Below are positions 1 through 11,400 of a stretch of 64,000 nucleotides of DNA, piece after piece. Below the pieces are notes generated by a model, which saw only the letters and a list, made by a program, of their open reading frames with translations, ran no database searches and was not told the DNA's origin. Location: contig JANFOG010000013.1 of the NCBI GenBank assembly GCA_024336345.1, positions 744,001 through 808,000 of the forward strand, in the 5' to 3' direction. The stretch is from Mariannaea sp. PMI_226 (lineage: Eukaryota; Ascomycota; Sordariomycetes; Hypocreales; Nectriaceae). The position numbers and the translations under genes are program-made. Position 1 is the first letter of the stretch, and each line of letters opens with the position of its first letter.

Positions 1-1440
1 AATCCCCTCCAACCTGATGATGAAGCGCTTCCGCCCTTCCATCTGGATTCCCTTCATCATGGTTATCTGGTCTGCCATGACCATGGTTATGGGCTCCGTC
101 AAGAACTTTGGCGGTCTTCTTGGTGTGCGCATGGCCCTCGGTCTCGCTGAGGGTGGTCTCTTCCCCGGTGTTACCTACTAGTAAGTTATCTCTCTCAATC
201 TTGATCCACATCTCAGATAGCTAACATGGAGGTGACAGCATCACCATGTGGTACAAGCGCCATGAGTGTGGTCTCCGCATGGCTATCTTCTTCTCCGCTG
301 CCACTGCTGCTGGTGCTTTCGGTGGTCTTCTTGCCCGTGGCATCATGGAGATGGACGGTCTGGGTGGTGTCGACGGCTGGGCCTGGATCTTCATCATTGA
401 GGGTGCTATGACTATGGTTGCTGGTAAGTATTTTCCATGATCTAGAGAAATACTTCGAATCCCCCCCCGCTAATCGAGAATAGCCATTGCCGCTTTCTTC
501 GCCATGTACGACTATGCCGACACTGCCAAGTTCCTCAACGACGCTGAGCGCAGGGAGGTCCTCCGCCGCCTTGAGGACGACCGCTCCGTGCTTTCTGATG
601 AGTTCAAGTGGCAGTTCCTTCGTGACGCCTTCACCGATTGGAAGATCTACGTCCACATGTTCATCACCATCGGCATCTACATTGGTCTCTACTCTGTCTC
701 CGTTTTCCTTCCCACTATTGTCGCCAGTCTCGGTTACTCCAACGCCAAGGCCCAGCTCATGAGCGTTCCTCCTTACGTCGTTGCCTGTGTCTGCACCCTC
801 GCCGGTGGCTTCCTCGCTGATAAGCACGGCCAGCGTGGTATCTACATGATCTTCTTCTGTGTTGTCGCGTAAGTACACGCTCACATACTCACACACTCAC
901 CCCTCCCCACTTGACTAACACGAGTTTCAATCTAGCATGGTTGGTTTCGCCATCCTTCTCGGTACCAAGAACGATCACGCCAGGTACTTTGCCTGCTTCC
1001 TTGTCACCTCCGGTATCTACCCCAACGTTCCCCAGGGTGTGGCCTGGAACGGTAACAACATTGGTGGCTCCTTGAAGCGAGGTGTTGGTATTGCCATGCA
1101 CGTCGGTTTCGTAAGCAAACCCCCTCCAACAAAAAAGATCTGAATCAAAAATTGGAGCGCCTAAACTAACACATGTGAAAAAAAGGGTAACCTTGGTGGT
1201 GCTATCTCTGGTTTCGTCTACCGCGAGGATGATCTCCCCTACTTCCGAGCTGGCCACGCCACTCTCATGGGCACTACTGGCATGGCTCTCATCCTCTGCA
1301 TCTTCATGACCCTGTACCTGCGCAAGGAGAACGAGCGCCGTGACGCCACCCACAAGCCTCCTAGCGAGTACACTCGCGCTGAGAAGATCATGGAGATGGA
1401 GCGGGGAGACAATGCTACCTTTTTCCGATATACTGTTTAA
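1..1440 (+). CDS. MFS permease, anion:cation symporter (Dal5/Tna1-like) family, 5' partial
   Basis: This is the 3' part of a plasma-membrane major facilitator transporter; about 392 residues are visible and the N-terminus lies outside the window. Exons are 1-180, 239-423, 484-868, 936-1110 and 1186-1440, joined by GT..AG introns that keep one frame. Seen: an early stretch with MKRFRPS and LAEGGLFPGVTYY, then MWYKRHE, GWAWIFIIEG, several hydrophobic membrane segments, and a tail ending FFRYTV. These are hallmarks of the fungal anion:cation symporter group that takes up allantoate, nicotinate, pantothenate and related organic anions with protons. The actual substrate cannot be told from sequence. 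It converges on the cysteine-rich gene at 1905-2345. Family confidence is high; the substrate is unknown. Confidence 0.9.
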
Positions 1441-1904
1441 AGCTTAGGCTCTTGTGTGGTACGGGAACTGTACTGTATATACTGGGGGGAAAGGCAGCGA
1501 GCAAAGAGGGGGTGTGTGTATGCAAATTTACCCGCTGCCGAGCGAATAGGAATTTATCATTTTTTATTTATTTATACTCATTTTTAAAGGGGACCTTTTG
1601 GGAAACAGATCAAGTGGTCATTTGAATATAGACTGAAAGGTTCCGAACACGAGAGAAACCAAAGGGGGGGACGGGCAGAAGAAGAGATTGGAAAGAAATT
1701 ATCAAAGGGCCTAACTAGATTTAGGTTGATTTTCTTTGAGTGAAATTGAAATTTCTCACGTTACATGCATATTACATCCTGCAACCAACCCTCTCGCCCT
1801 CCTCTGTGCCTGTCTGTCCCCTCCATTCATTGCTCCCCATTCCGATGGGTACTGTTTGTGGATAGGTAGGTATTTTATTTTAATTTATTTTTTTCCCAAC
1901 CTTT
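1441..1904. other. intergenic, convergent 3' ends
   Basis: This stretch lies between two convergent stop codons. It is AT-rich with T and A runs (around 1559-1590 and 1870-1900) that suit 3' processing signals for both genes. No coding sequence or RNA gene is seen. Confidence 0.6.
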
Positions 1905-2345
1905 TTACATGCAAATTCTCTTGCATTTCTTGCCAGTACAGCCCTTTTTCAGAGGGTAACACCACAGGCCAGAGTGACAATGGCCGTGGTGATTACACTC
2001 TTTCACGTCCGCATCCAGACAGATGCCGGTAGCATCACAGGCCATGCCACAGCTACCGGGGGTGCGTGGGTCGTCGACGCAGAGGTCGGTCTTGTTGGGG
2101 CACGGGTTGGGCCCAATAGTGTGCCCGCCGCAGCTCGGGTAGGAATTGCGGAAGACGCAGTACCCAGGGCACTGGCCGACGCAGTCAGAGTTCTCGTCGG
2201 GCTGGCAGTACGTGTCGTCCGGGCAGGGGCGCTCGCCTGCGATGCCACAGGCGATGAGCGGGTTAGTGAAGGTGGCCTGCTGCGATGCTGAGGCTAGGGG
2301 AGCCAGGGCCGCGAGGGCGACGGATAGGACGGCAAGCGGATACAT
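1905..2345 (-). CDS. small secreted cysteine-rich protein (18 Cys)
   Basis: An intronless gene for 146 residues. The start is the ATG at 2345, followed directly by a signal peptide (MYPLAVLSVALAALAPLASA). The mature part of about 126 residues holds 18 cysteines, an even number that would allow nine disulfides, and ends in a basic KKCKRICM tail. Several CPxxxYC and GxCxMxC-like spacings recur, so the protein may be built of two or three small disulfide modules. I do not recognise a named family. Small secreted cysteine-rich proteins of fungi act as effectors, defensin-like peptides or cell-wall components, and the sequence does not decide between these. Its promoter is the long spacer 2346-5208. 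Confidence 0.75.
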   Translation of the reverse strand: MYPLAVLSVALAALAPLASASQQATFTNPLIACGIAGERPCPDDTYCQPDENSDCVGQCPGYCVFRNSYPSCGGHTIGPNPCPNKTDLCVDDPRTPGSCGMACDATGICLDADVKECNHHGHCHSGLWCYPLKKGCTGKKCKRICM

Positions 2346-5208
2346 GGTGATCGGCGGTGGTGGCTTTTCTAGCAGGGCAAGTCTATGAAGGAAAGGCTAC
2401 TATAGTATGGTAGCTAGGTATTTCACACAGGTGTTGTGATCTTCTTTTGAGGTTGTGTATTGATTGGTTTGCGTTTGGGCGTGGCGTATGTATGCTTTTT
2501 TTTCCTTTGGGGGCGAAAATGGATCACCCCAGACGCCTTGTGATGTTCCTTTTATTATTCCTTGGAAAACATATGAAAAAAGGAAAACGAAGCATGTCAG
2601 CTGCAACTGGCATGGTTGGGTGCATGTATGCATACTGGCTGACTGACTGCCTCGTCCCGGCATTTAGAAGGGTCTCATTCTGGTTTTCTGTGTCTGAGAC
2701 CTGAATAACGGTCCGAATTTCTCACAATCTCTGGCTGGACGGGGGTTTTCGGTGCTATTACAGAGACATGCCCCAACCTCTTTCAGCTGGCTGGCTAGCT
2801 GCAGAGACGATCATTCTTTTTTTTTCTTTTCGCCTTGCCTTAGACACGCCAGTGATATGCGTGGCGTATATTGACTGACGCAGATATGCCGGTACTGTAC
2901 GGTACTGTACCTTGCAAGTTTTTCGTAAATTCGCCAGGTATGTAGATGTAGTCATGTATGTATCTATATATATATAAATATATAATATCCTTTTTTTTTT
3001 CAAAGTCTTTATTTATACGTGCACCCAACTGCCGTGAAGTTGGTTTTGACTCAAGCGGCGCGCACACGACACACGCCCTTTGGATGACAATATGGCCGTC
3101 GTTCCCCGTCTGCGAACCCGGGAATAAGTGCGTACGTAGTCAAAAAGAGGACTCGATTTAAGCTTCTTTTTCGATGATCAACCACTAGAAATTAAGCTTA
3201 TCCCCCAGGTTAAAATAAAGAAAAAAAAAAGAATACTACTGAAAGTGTGTGTGCTGCCATTTTGGTAATTTTTTTTTTGGACGAGAGCATCTCCGCGGAG
3301 ATGCGGCGACGAGGAAGCTTTTCGTCTATAAAAGGCGACGACATCTCCAACATTTTTTGGGGGAAGTTTTTTTTCTCTTTTGTGATGATCTTTTCGCATC
3401 GCCTTATTTTTCAATGTAGCACATTGTGTTTGTCCCCTGCCTGCCGCATCCCCCCCCTTTTTTTTTATTCTCGGTGACTGGCTCTCACCATGTCAGCCCC
3501 GGACCAACAAAAAATCAAATCAACATCCCTCCCCTTTTTTCACACCTCTTTGCACACCTTTCACACCTTTACATCTACACACCCCGACGTTGCATCATGT
3601 ACCTCTCTTTCCCCCCCTACATAGTACATTGTGTTCTTGGGTCGTTGGTCCTTCTAGGTCAGTGTGATGTGGCGCTGACTGCATTAGGCAAAACTGTTTC
3701 AGCAAAAAAGACAAAAGAGATTCTAGCATTCTTGGCGTCAAACACGGGAAGGGAGGGCGGGAATGGGAATACGGGGCGACTAGGGAACACTATGACTTGA
3801 ATCTTACTATTCCAAAGCGCGATCGTCGGCGCCAAAGATTCCAGCCCCAAGACTCGAACCTCGACTCCATTCAGCTAGAGTGCCAGTACACAGGCTTATG
3901 CCATTACACACCTTGGCCCTCGTACTGGTCTCTGTTCTTTTTTGTCGTGTCGGCCGATGCATATGCCGATGAGGAGGGGGTCAGACACATCTCCCCCGCA
4001 ATATTGTGTTTTTTTTCCTTTTCCTTTTGCCTGATGCTTTTGATCCCGACAAACTCGCACCCCCGGCGACTTTTCTCATCTCTGGGTCAATCTGTAGAGA
4101 TTAAAAATCGATGGCACACATCCACTCCCCTCCCCTCCCCCCTACCACTTGTCACTTTTCTCGCTTGGACTCCTGCGGGTCAAGGTTCCGGCTCTTGTAT
4201 CGTCTCTCCCCGAAGCTCTGAGAGGGGGGAGGGGGGGAGAGGGCACTCAAATGTCGTCTTTTTTGTGATGATGGGTTGCAAAATCCTCCTCCCAACTGAC
4301 ACCACCGTCGCTGGCAAGTATGAGTATCAGACGGTTCGACGGAATTGCGGCACGTTTGCCATTTGACCGGAGCCAACATGCCAGATGCATCTAAGATTTC
4401 CCAAAACAAGCATGATCCCCGCGATCAACCACCCCCGCTCCGAGGACGACCTTGTTTTTTTTTCTTTGCGTTGACAAGGAACATAAAAGGAAAAAAAAAA
4501 GAGGTGACGAGTAATAATTACGTAGATTACCCGTGGTGGCTAAAATAATTCCTTAACATGGGGCTGTTATATATCAAGGGCCTTTTGTTCTGGATGGATT
4601 GCACCATGATACCATCCCGCATACCTGCACACCTGCCTAAAAACTTTAAGGCACATGATCCGACGACGCATGCGGCCTGCTTTTTTATGATCTTTATTTT
4701 TTCTTATGGATTATTTTTGGGTGTCCTTTTCATTCCTTATGCAGATAATCATTCATCATCACACCCCTTGTAAACAAGGCAAAGCAAGAAGTCGAACAAA
4801 ACAAAATTACTGGGTTTGTACTGAAGCTATACAAGGAAGTACAGACGTAATCTGCACATACGCAGCAAATGAACATCTCTCAAACAAACAAGGGTCTTTC
4901 TCCAATTGTTCCCCCCTCTTTTAAAGTAAACGCCGTACTCCAACTTTGTGTGTATGTATGTGAATCCTGCTTCCTTCGTCGAAAAAAGAAAAAAAAACGG
5001 AGTTTCCTAATCCGGCATCTTTCCGGTCCTCCGTGTCCGACTCCTCACAAGGGTCCACACATCCCCGAGTCCCCGGTACGGAGGAGCGGGGTGCATGTCC
5101 GGGATGTCGCCGAAACAACAACAACAACAACAACAACACCATCTCCTCACTCCCACTTTGCATCAACTATTACTTCTCATCTATGTAATGTGACTATTCA
5201 TTATGAAA
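2346..5208. other. 2.9-kb spacer, no gene seen
   Basis: This holds the promoter of the cysteine-rich gene and the 3' flank of the Ras-like gene. It has many homopolymer runs (T9-T10 near 2990, 3270 and 3370), a (AAC)8 microsatellite at 5114-5137, and a tRNA-like relic at 3839-3916 on the minus strand. The open frames here are short and low-complexity, and none looks like protein. Confidence 0.6.
5114..5137. repeat. (AAC)8 microsatellite
   Basis: Eight perfect AAC units lie just downstream of the stop codon of the Ras-like gene, probably in its 3' UTR. Confidence 0.9.
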
Positions 5209-6350
5209 TCAACTATCCGTCAGTGGATCAAACTTGGGAGCCCAATCCGTTGATGGAGGTTCCAGCAAGTCGACCGGCAGCTGGAACTCGGGCGGACACG
5301 GCTCGAAGACCACAATCGTCGCTTGGCTGTCCCTAGACTCGGACTCGGCCCCCGCTGATCCGATCCATGGGGGAGGGCTCACTAGTTCCCTCATCGTCCA
5401 GCGCGGAGGTGCGCCCGAGCACCGCGGTGCTGCCGCTGGTGGTGGTCTCGATACCGGCCTTGGGACCTCTGACTGTGTCCTTCTACGACGCACGCTTAGC
5501 TTCTTCTTCAGGTGGCAGAGAGGGGGCTCCAGCGCCGCCCGCGACACGAGCAGCGACCGGATCGCCGCACCGAGGGTCTCCTCACTCTCTCGAATCAGCC
5601 GGATCCGCGCCTCGATGACGGGGCCCACGGCCGCCTCCACAATCTCCGAGATGCCCTGCCCCGTCTTGGCCGAGCACGCCACGAACCGGCCCCCGAGGCG
5701 CCGGGCCAGACGCCAGCCGTCACTGTTCTCGGCATCCCCGCCCAGCTGCGGCGAATGTGGCCCGGCGAGGTCGCTCTTGAGGCCGACTACCAGGCACGGG
5801 AGGCTTGTGCCCGGTGTGATGCCGACGCCGCCGAGCTCGCATCGGGCGCAGAATTCGATCAGATCCTGGAAGGTCTTCGGGTTGGACAAGTCGTATGCAA
5901 GGATGAGGGCGTCGCAGTCTCGGATGCCGCGGGTGATCCACGCGAAATTCTCCTGCTTGGAGAGCGGGTATCCCTCGCCGTACGACGTCAACGACACGGG
6001 AGTGTCGAACCAGACCTTGCATGTCTGGCCGCGGATGCGTCCCTGCTTGCATCCGCTGTTGCAATCCCATGTAGGTTTGTAGTTCTCGACGAACTTGCCT
6101 TGGCACGCCTACTCGAATTCAGTTCTCTCCTCGGTTCTAACAGAAAAAAAAAAGGTAGAGGGAAGAGGAGACGAGGCAGGCCAAATGCCGGCATGCAGTT
6201 CAAACTCACTCTGTTCAGTAGACTGTGTCTACCGCAGCCCTCGGCGCCGAGGATCTGGACCTGGATACCCCATGGCCACGGCTTAATCTTGCCATCCTGT
6301 AGGTATCGGGAGTTTCTGATTCTGTTGGCTTGCCAGTTGTCGACGTCCAT
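5209..6350 (-). CDS. Ras-like small GTPase family protein with degenerate GTP-binding motifs
   Basis: Two exons (6350-6210 and 6108-5209, 101-bp intron) give 346 residues. The start is the first ATG in frame and has A at -3. Residues about 31-215 follow the Ras fold. The P-loop reads GAEGCGRHS (35-43), so the invariant Lys is Arg41 and the next Ser/Thr is His42. The switch I threonine (YKPT, Thr60) is kept. The DxxG motif reads DTPV (82-85), without the glycine or a catalytic glutamine. NKxD reads LKSD (157-160), and the SAK motif (193-195) is intact. A long basic, proline-rich tail follows, without a CaaX prenylation box. Seen: fold and motif losses. Inferred: nucleotide binding is weak or altered, so this is a pseudo-GTPase or an atypical Ras-like regulator. 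Its partners are unknown. Confidence 0.8.
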
Positions 6351-6735
6351 GCTGGGCTCTGCGTTTGAGGGGGGAGAGGGCGCGTTCAAGGTGGGCGGGT
6401 TTGAAGGACAATCTTGAGAGGGGAGGGGGAAAGAAAGAGCTCACGCGGTATTCTTAATTGCAAAGGGTGGATGGGAAGGGGACGCGTCCGAGACAATGAC
6501 GGCATGGGGCGCAATACCATTATTGATCCAGAAGGGAAATAAGAGGCGTATTGGGCCCGAGTAGGCTCCGGGATGAATTCTCCCTTGAAATAATTTCCAG
6601 AGATGAGGAAAGAAAAAAAAAAACAATTAAATTCTTTTTGAAAACCCTCTGACGCAGGTATCGTTTGAGAGCAGGAGGAAAAACTACTCCCGTACCAATT
6701 CTTTGATATTGAGGTGAGATGGGCTAATATTATTT
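6351..6735. other. short spacer / promoter of the Ras-like gene
   Basis: 385 bp lie between the start of the Ras-like gene and the stop of the oxidase gene, both on the minus strand. The stretch carries an A12 run near 6610-6622. No gene is seen. Confidence 0.6.
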
Positions 6736-8411
6736 CTACTCGGTCGAACTGACACCTTGAGGATTCCAAAACACCTGTCCCGGGTCCAGCCTCGACTTGA
6801 CCCTCCGCAACCTCTCCAGATTGTCCCCCCAGTACAGCTCCTGTGCAGTCTCAGAATCCAGCTGCGTGTCCAGGTAGTTGGCGTACATGCCCCAGTCCCC
6901 AGCGTCCATGGACTTGGTGATGCTGTCCCGGAACCCCTTGAGAAGGGTGAATCCCGTCTTGGGGTAGGCACCTCCGGATCCGCTGTCTGAGAATTGGAAC
7001 AGCAGGAGCTTGTCGCGGTGGACGTACGCGGTGTCTGACGGACTGACCTGCGAGACGACCGACTTTGGTCCTCCCTGGGCGTCGAGCAGGATGAACCATG
7101 AGTGGCGCGCATTGGGATCTGCGGCGTTGGCGAAGATGGCCGTGACAAACGACTGAATCTGGCTCTGGGTGAGAGCATGGGTCACCAGGCTCGACTTGTA
7201 AACTGTGGTATGCTGTGAACGTATTATGTTAGCATTGTCCCTTTTCCTTCCTTTTCCTTGGTATTATATGAACATGAGATGCAATTTACTCACCTGGTCG
7301 TATGGGTATGTCTGGTCAAGCGCCAAACCATCGGCGTTGTACTCCAGAGCGTCAAGCCATCCCATGGTGCTCGCAGTCGTGATCTGGGCACCAATATCGG
7401 TCAGCAGCGGCTTCAGCGCGGTGTTGAGTCCATTCTTGGTGCCGTAGTACACGCCCTGGATCGTCTGACCGCCGGGTGCCAGGTATATCTGCAAGTTGAG
7501 CTCCTTGGGCGCCGTGTTGGCCAGGTTCTGGAAGGACTTGATGCCCTTGATGGCCTGCTGCTTGGTCCAGTCGAGGTCGATGCTGAAGGAGGTGACCTGC
7601 GTCGGGGCGGCGAAGGTGCTGAACTCGAACTCGGCCACAACGCCAAAGGACGAGCCGGCCCCGCGTAGAGCCCAGAAGAGATCCTGATACTGGGTGGCGG
7701 AGCAGTGCACGAGTGATCCGTCAGCGAGGACGACAGTGGCCCCGATCAGCCAGTCGAGGGTCAGGCCGTGTGTTCGTGAAGCATAGCCGTAGCCGCCGTG
7801 GAGGACATGGCCAGCGATGCCGACACTATGTGAGTGTTTTGTCAGTCAGCGAGTCCAGGGTTGTACTGTCATGTCATGGTTTTGGGGATGTAAGTGGTGG
7901 GTGAGTGAATGGAAGGATGCTTGATAACTTACCCGGGACATGACCCATGGGCAAGTGCCCTTTTGCCTTGGTTATACAGTTGCGTAGCAACATGTCCCAG
8001 CCTCGCACCAGGCTGGACCTTTGCGGTCCCGTTCTTGTACAGCGTGACGCCGCTCATGCGATCGAGCTCAATGACGAGGTGCCCATTCTCGCCGCCAAGA
8101 CTGTACGACCCGTAGCTGTGCCCGCCGCCCTTTGCTGACACTCGCACATCGTTCTTCACGCCGCAGCCCACCGCCGCCTTGATCTGGGCAACAGAGGTCG
8201 GGATGGCCACGGCGGCGGGGGTATAGTTGAGGCGGAGGTTGTAAGGCTCAATCTCCCCCGCCCAAGAGGGCGACTGCTTGACCAGATAGGGAACCTTGGC
8301 GTTGGAGAGACACTTGGTAAGCGCATCTCTCTGGAGGAGTATGATGCCAGCTGAGGGCTGTGCCGAGAGGAGGCACAGGGCCAGATAGGCCGCTGCACGC
8401 TTGAGAGTCAT
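6736..8411 (-). CDS. secreted FAD-linked oligosaccharide oxidase (AA7 / BBE-like)
   Basis: Three exons (8411-7933, 7825-7294, 7212-6736) give 495 residues. The start is the ATG just before a signal peptide (MTLKRAAAYLALCLLSAQP). An FAD-binding PCMH domain follows, with GGGHSYGSYSLGG (the His for 8-alpha-histidyl-FAD) and HGSCPGVGIAGH (the Cys for 6-S-cysteinyl-FAD). The protein therefore has both residues for bicovalent flavin, as in glucooligosaccharide oxidase. The C-terminal berberine-bridge motif is present near the end (RLDPGQVFWNPQG). Known of the family: oxidation of the reducing-end C1 of oligosaccharides, with transfer of electrons to oxygen and release of hydrogen peroxide outside the cell. 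The exact sugar, or a secondary-metabolite substrate, cannot be told. No clustered biosynthetic partners are visible. Confidence 0.9.
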
Positions 8412-11400
8412 CTGTGGTGCGGTGTATGTGTGTGTGTGTATGGCTATTAGGATGTTTTTGTTTTTTGTTTTCTTCTCTCTTTCCCTCTTTTGCACGAGTT
8501 GAGGAGGCCTGTCAACGTTTGCTCAAAAGACTACTATAAGCCTGGTGCGACTTAGTATTATATATAAATCCATGCTTTTTTTTTCTGGACTGTTTATCTA
8601 GATGGATTGCTTCGAATGGGCTCATTTTACTCGACTTCTTTTTTGGGAAAAAGAAAAGAAAAACATGGGAGATCGTGTATATCCTACCAAACAGGCCCTG
8701 TCGTTGCAAGAGATCCGAGAGATGCATCAACTATCAGGTCTGAGGACCTCAAGCACCCCGGACAACTGCAAGCCATCAACGCCAAGGACAGCTCACAATG
8801 CCGAGATCCGCGATAGAGGAGCCGTATCTGGAGCGAAAGCAACAATTTTCGTATTTCCATCTCTTTATAGTTCGTTTTTGCTTTTGTCCAAGCTATTTAC
8901 TTTTCAATCTTGGGTTTTTTTTCTTTCTAATACTCTCCTCTAATTTTAGTTCTCCATTTAAAGTGAGCGCACGGCAAAGCAAAAGCACGCATACACGCAC
9001 TCAAAAGCTAGCAATTTCTAGATCTACCGCTCTCAGCTTTCTCATGTTACACTAGAACAGAACAATAATCAAGCGTCCCTCGGAGAAGCAAGTTGCCTTT
9101 CCCCTCTTTGTTTTCCCTTTCAATATTGTTTTTTTTGGGCTGTGATCGACGTGCTGACAGTGCCGTTCGTATATGCAGCCGCGGGTTGCTTACTGCCAGT
9201 AATGTTGAGAGGTTGGCGCACACCACCGCCGCCACAATTATATCATCACCACGGCAATAGGCGCAAGCAGTCGCAACAGTTAAGGTAGGTGGCAGCAAGA
9301 AACAAAGACGAGAATAATGTTTTCGAAAGACAAAACTTGAGGAGATGTGATGCACCCCCGTATTCTGGCTTTGGCTGATTATTGGGTATGCGCATCTGAC
9401 GCCATAAAAAGGCATTATTGACCTCACATTTTTGTCATTTTCTTTCTTTCACTGCTATAGCAAACCTAAAGGAATCTACAGTTTTATCTTTCCCCAGTTC
9501 ACTGTTGGTTCTTACAACTCCGTGTCGCATCGGAGCGGCTGCGACCTCCTCCACACCTTTCCTCTTCCCCTCTTCTCTGTCTCTCTCTCTCTCTCTTCCG
9601 AAGCTGCATATGCATGCACCCAGACCCAACTAGATGGCACAAACATACAATAACAAAAGAGTGCAGTAATAGTCAAAAAGTATAGGGAGAAAGGAAAATC
9701 CAGAACCAATGAAGACGCGCCTGGGCGGTTTCATCATCTGTCGGTCAAGCTCAGCTTTTTTCCCATCTGACTCTCTACTTCCCCCACCTCCTTTCTCATA
9801 TGCCACTGGACCTTCTTAACCTGCAGTTGTGGTAGTACGCATGCCACCGGTGTGGGTTTCTAGTCATGTCAGGAACTGGCCTCCTGTTTGTGTGAAGTGA
9901 AGTGGACGGACTGCCAGCAAAGGATTCGGTGAAACAAAGAAGTGACCCGATAGTTTCGTGCCGAGATTTCTATAGCAATTACCTAAGTGACTGGCTATCG
10001 GACCAGACACAGTCACGGAGGTTTTTTTGGTCCACTACCCATACATACATACATACATGCATGCATACAATACAATCCACATGTACAAATAGACTACGTT
10101 ACACACTGCTACGCATAGTAGATTCTTACCTATCTACACGTATCTAGCAGTCTGCCTTCGTAGACGGTTGGGACGGACTTCCCACCGTACTTTGTGAGCG
10201 TGGTGCTCATTCACATTGACCAGTTTGGACATGTATTCGAATGAAAGTCACTCAGACTCAGCTCCGATCCGTATGAGGCATTTTCATAATCTTTTTGTGG
10301 CGTTTGAATGGTCAAAACAATGTCATCGTTCTACCATCCAACAAACAACATGCACCATTCAACGCCATCCAATACTATGGGTCTTCAGCTCCCCAACGCA
10401 CACTTACATACAGCTCACACATACAGTACATAGAGTAGGCTACAAACAGCAGCAGCAAGCCACAAGCCACAGTAAAGAACAAAACAACCGAGGAAAACAA
10501 GCAAGCTACGGCTGGACACGTGGTTCAGCGTCCAAGACATGTATCACCGCTGGAAGTTTATTGAAACCTTGGTTAAATTGGTTAAAAAAAAGGATGGAAA
10601 CACAATTCTGCCGAGGGCAAATAAACAATTAGGGGTAGAACAATTCATTGGAAGAAAGCAAGGGCAAAAAAATTCAAAAACTTAATTATTAAAAAAAGAA
10701 GAAGCATTCAATATTGCTGACTGTGCCTGAATTCTGCACTGCAGAATGGATCGAGCCAATGGAGGCCAAATGGTGACGACATTGTGATGTGGAGGGGGTG
10801 ACTCAGCAAAAGAAGAGAAAATGGACGGTTACAGTTGAGTTCAATTCAGTTCAGCTCAGTTCAATACAGAAGAGACTAGATACGAGGAGAACAAAGGAAG
10901 ACGGAGGAAGACGGCGAGAACGGAGAAGACGGAGAAGACGGAAAAATTGCACATGTAGAGAGTTTTCTGTGCCAGTCCCGGAGTCATTAACCATGGAGGG
11001 CATAGGTTTATCCGATAGACTACGGACTTTTCTCGCGGTGCTACTCGCGGTGCTATTCCCGGAGTACTGTTGAGGAATCAACGTTACGTCTGCGCACACT
11101 TGAGACTTGACGGAATGTCACTGTGGCTACAGAGTTGACTCGTTTTTTCCCCCCGTTCCTGACTCGTCTCCGTTCCGTCGGCTCTGTTGGGTCTTCGGTC
11201 ACGCTTCTGCTACGCTTCTCTCACTCTTCTCTCGCCATTCTCTCACTATTCTACCTTTTTCCACTCGTCTCTCTCTACCTTGATTAACACTGTACTCCAT
11301 TTTTTGCGTCCATAGCTTACTCATCTTCCCCCCTTCTGCTGCTGTATCTACAGTTATGTACTGTGCCGGCCGGAGCATCACCATCTTTCCTCAACAAGTA

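Noticed and set aside
5234..6417. Two plus-strand frames near 300 codons opposite the Ras-like gene
   Set aside because: They cross the intron and both exons of the minus-strand gene, whose motifs are recognisable; the plus frames have none.
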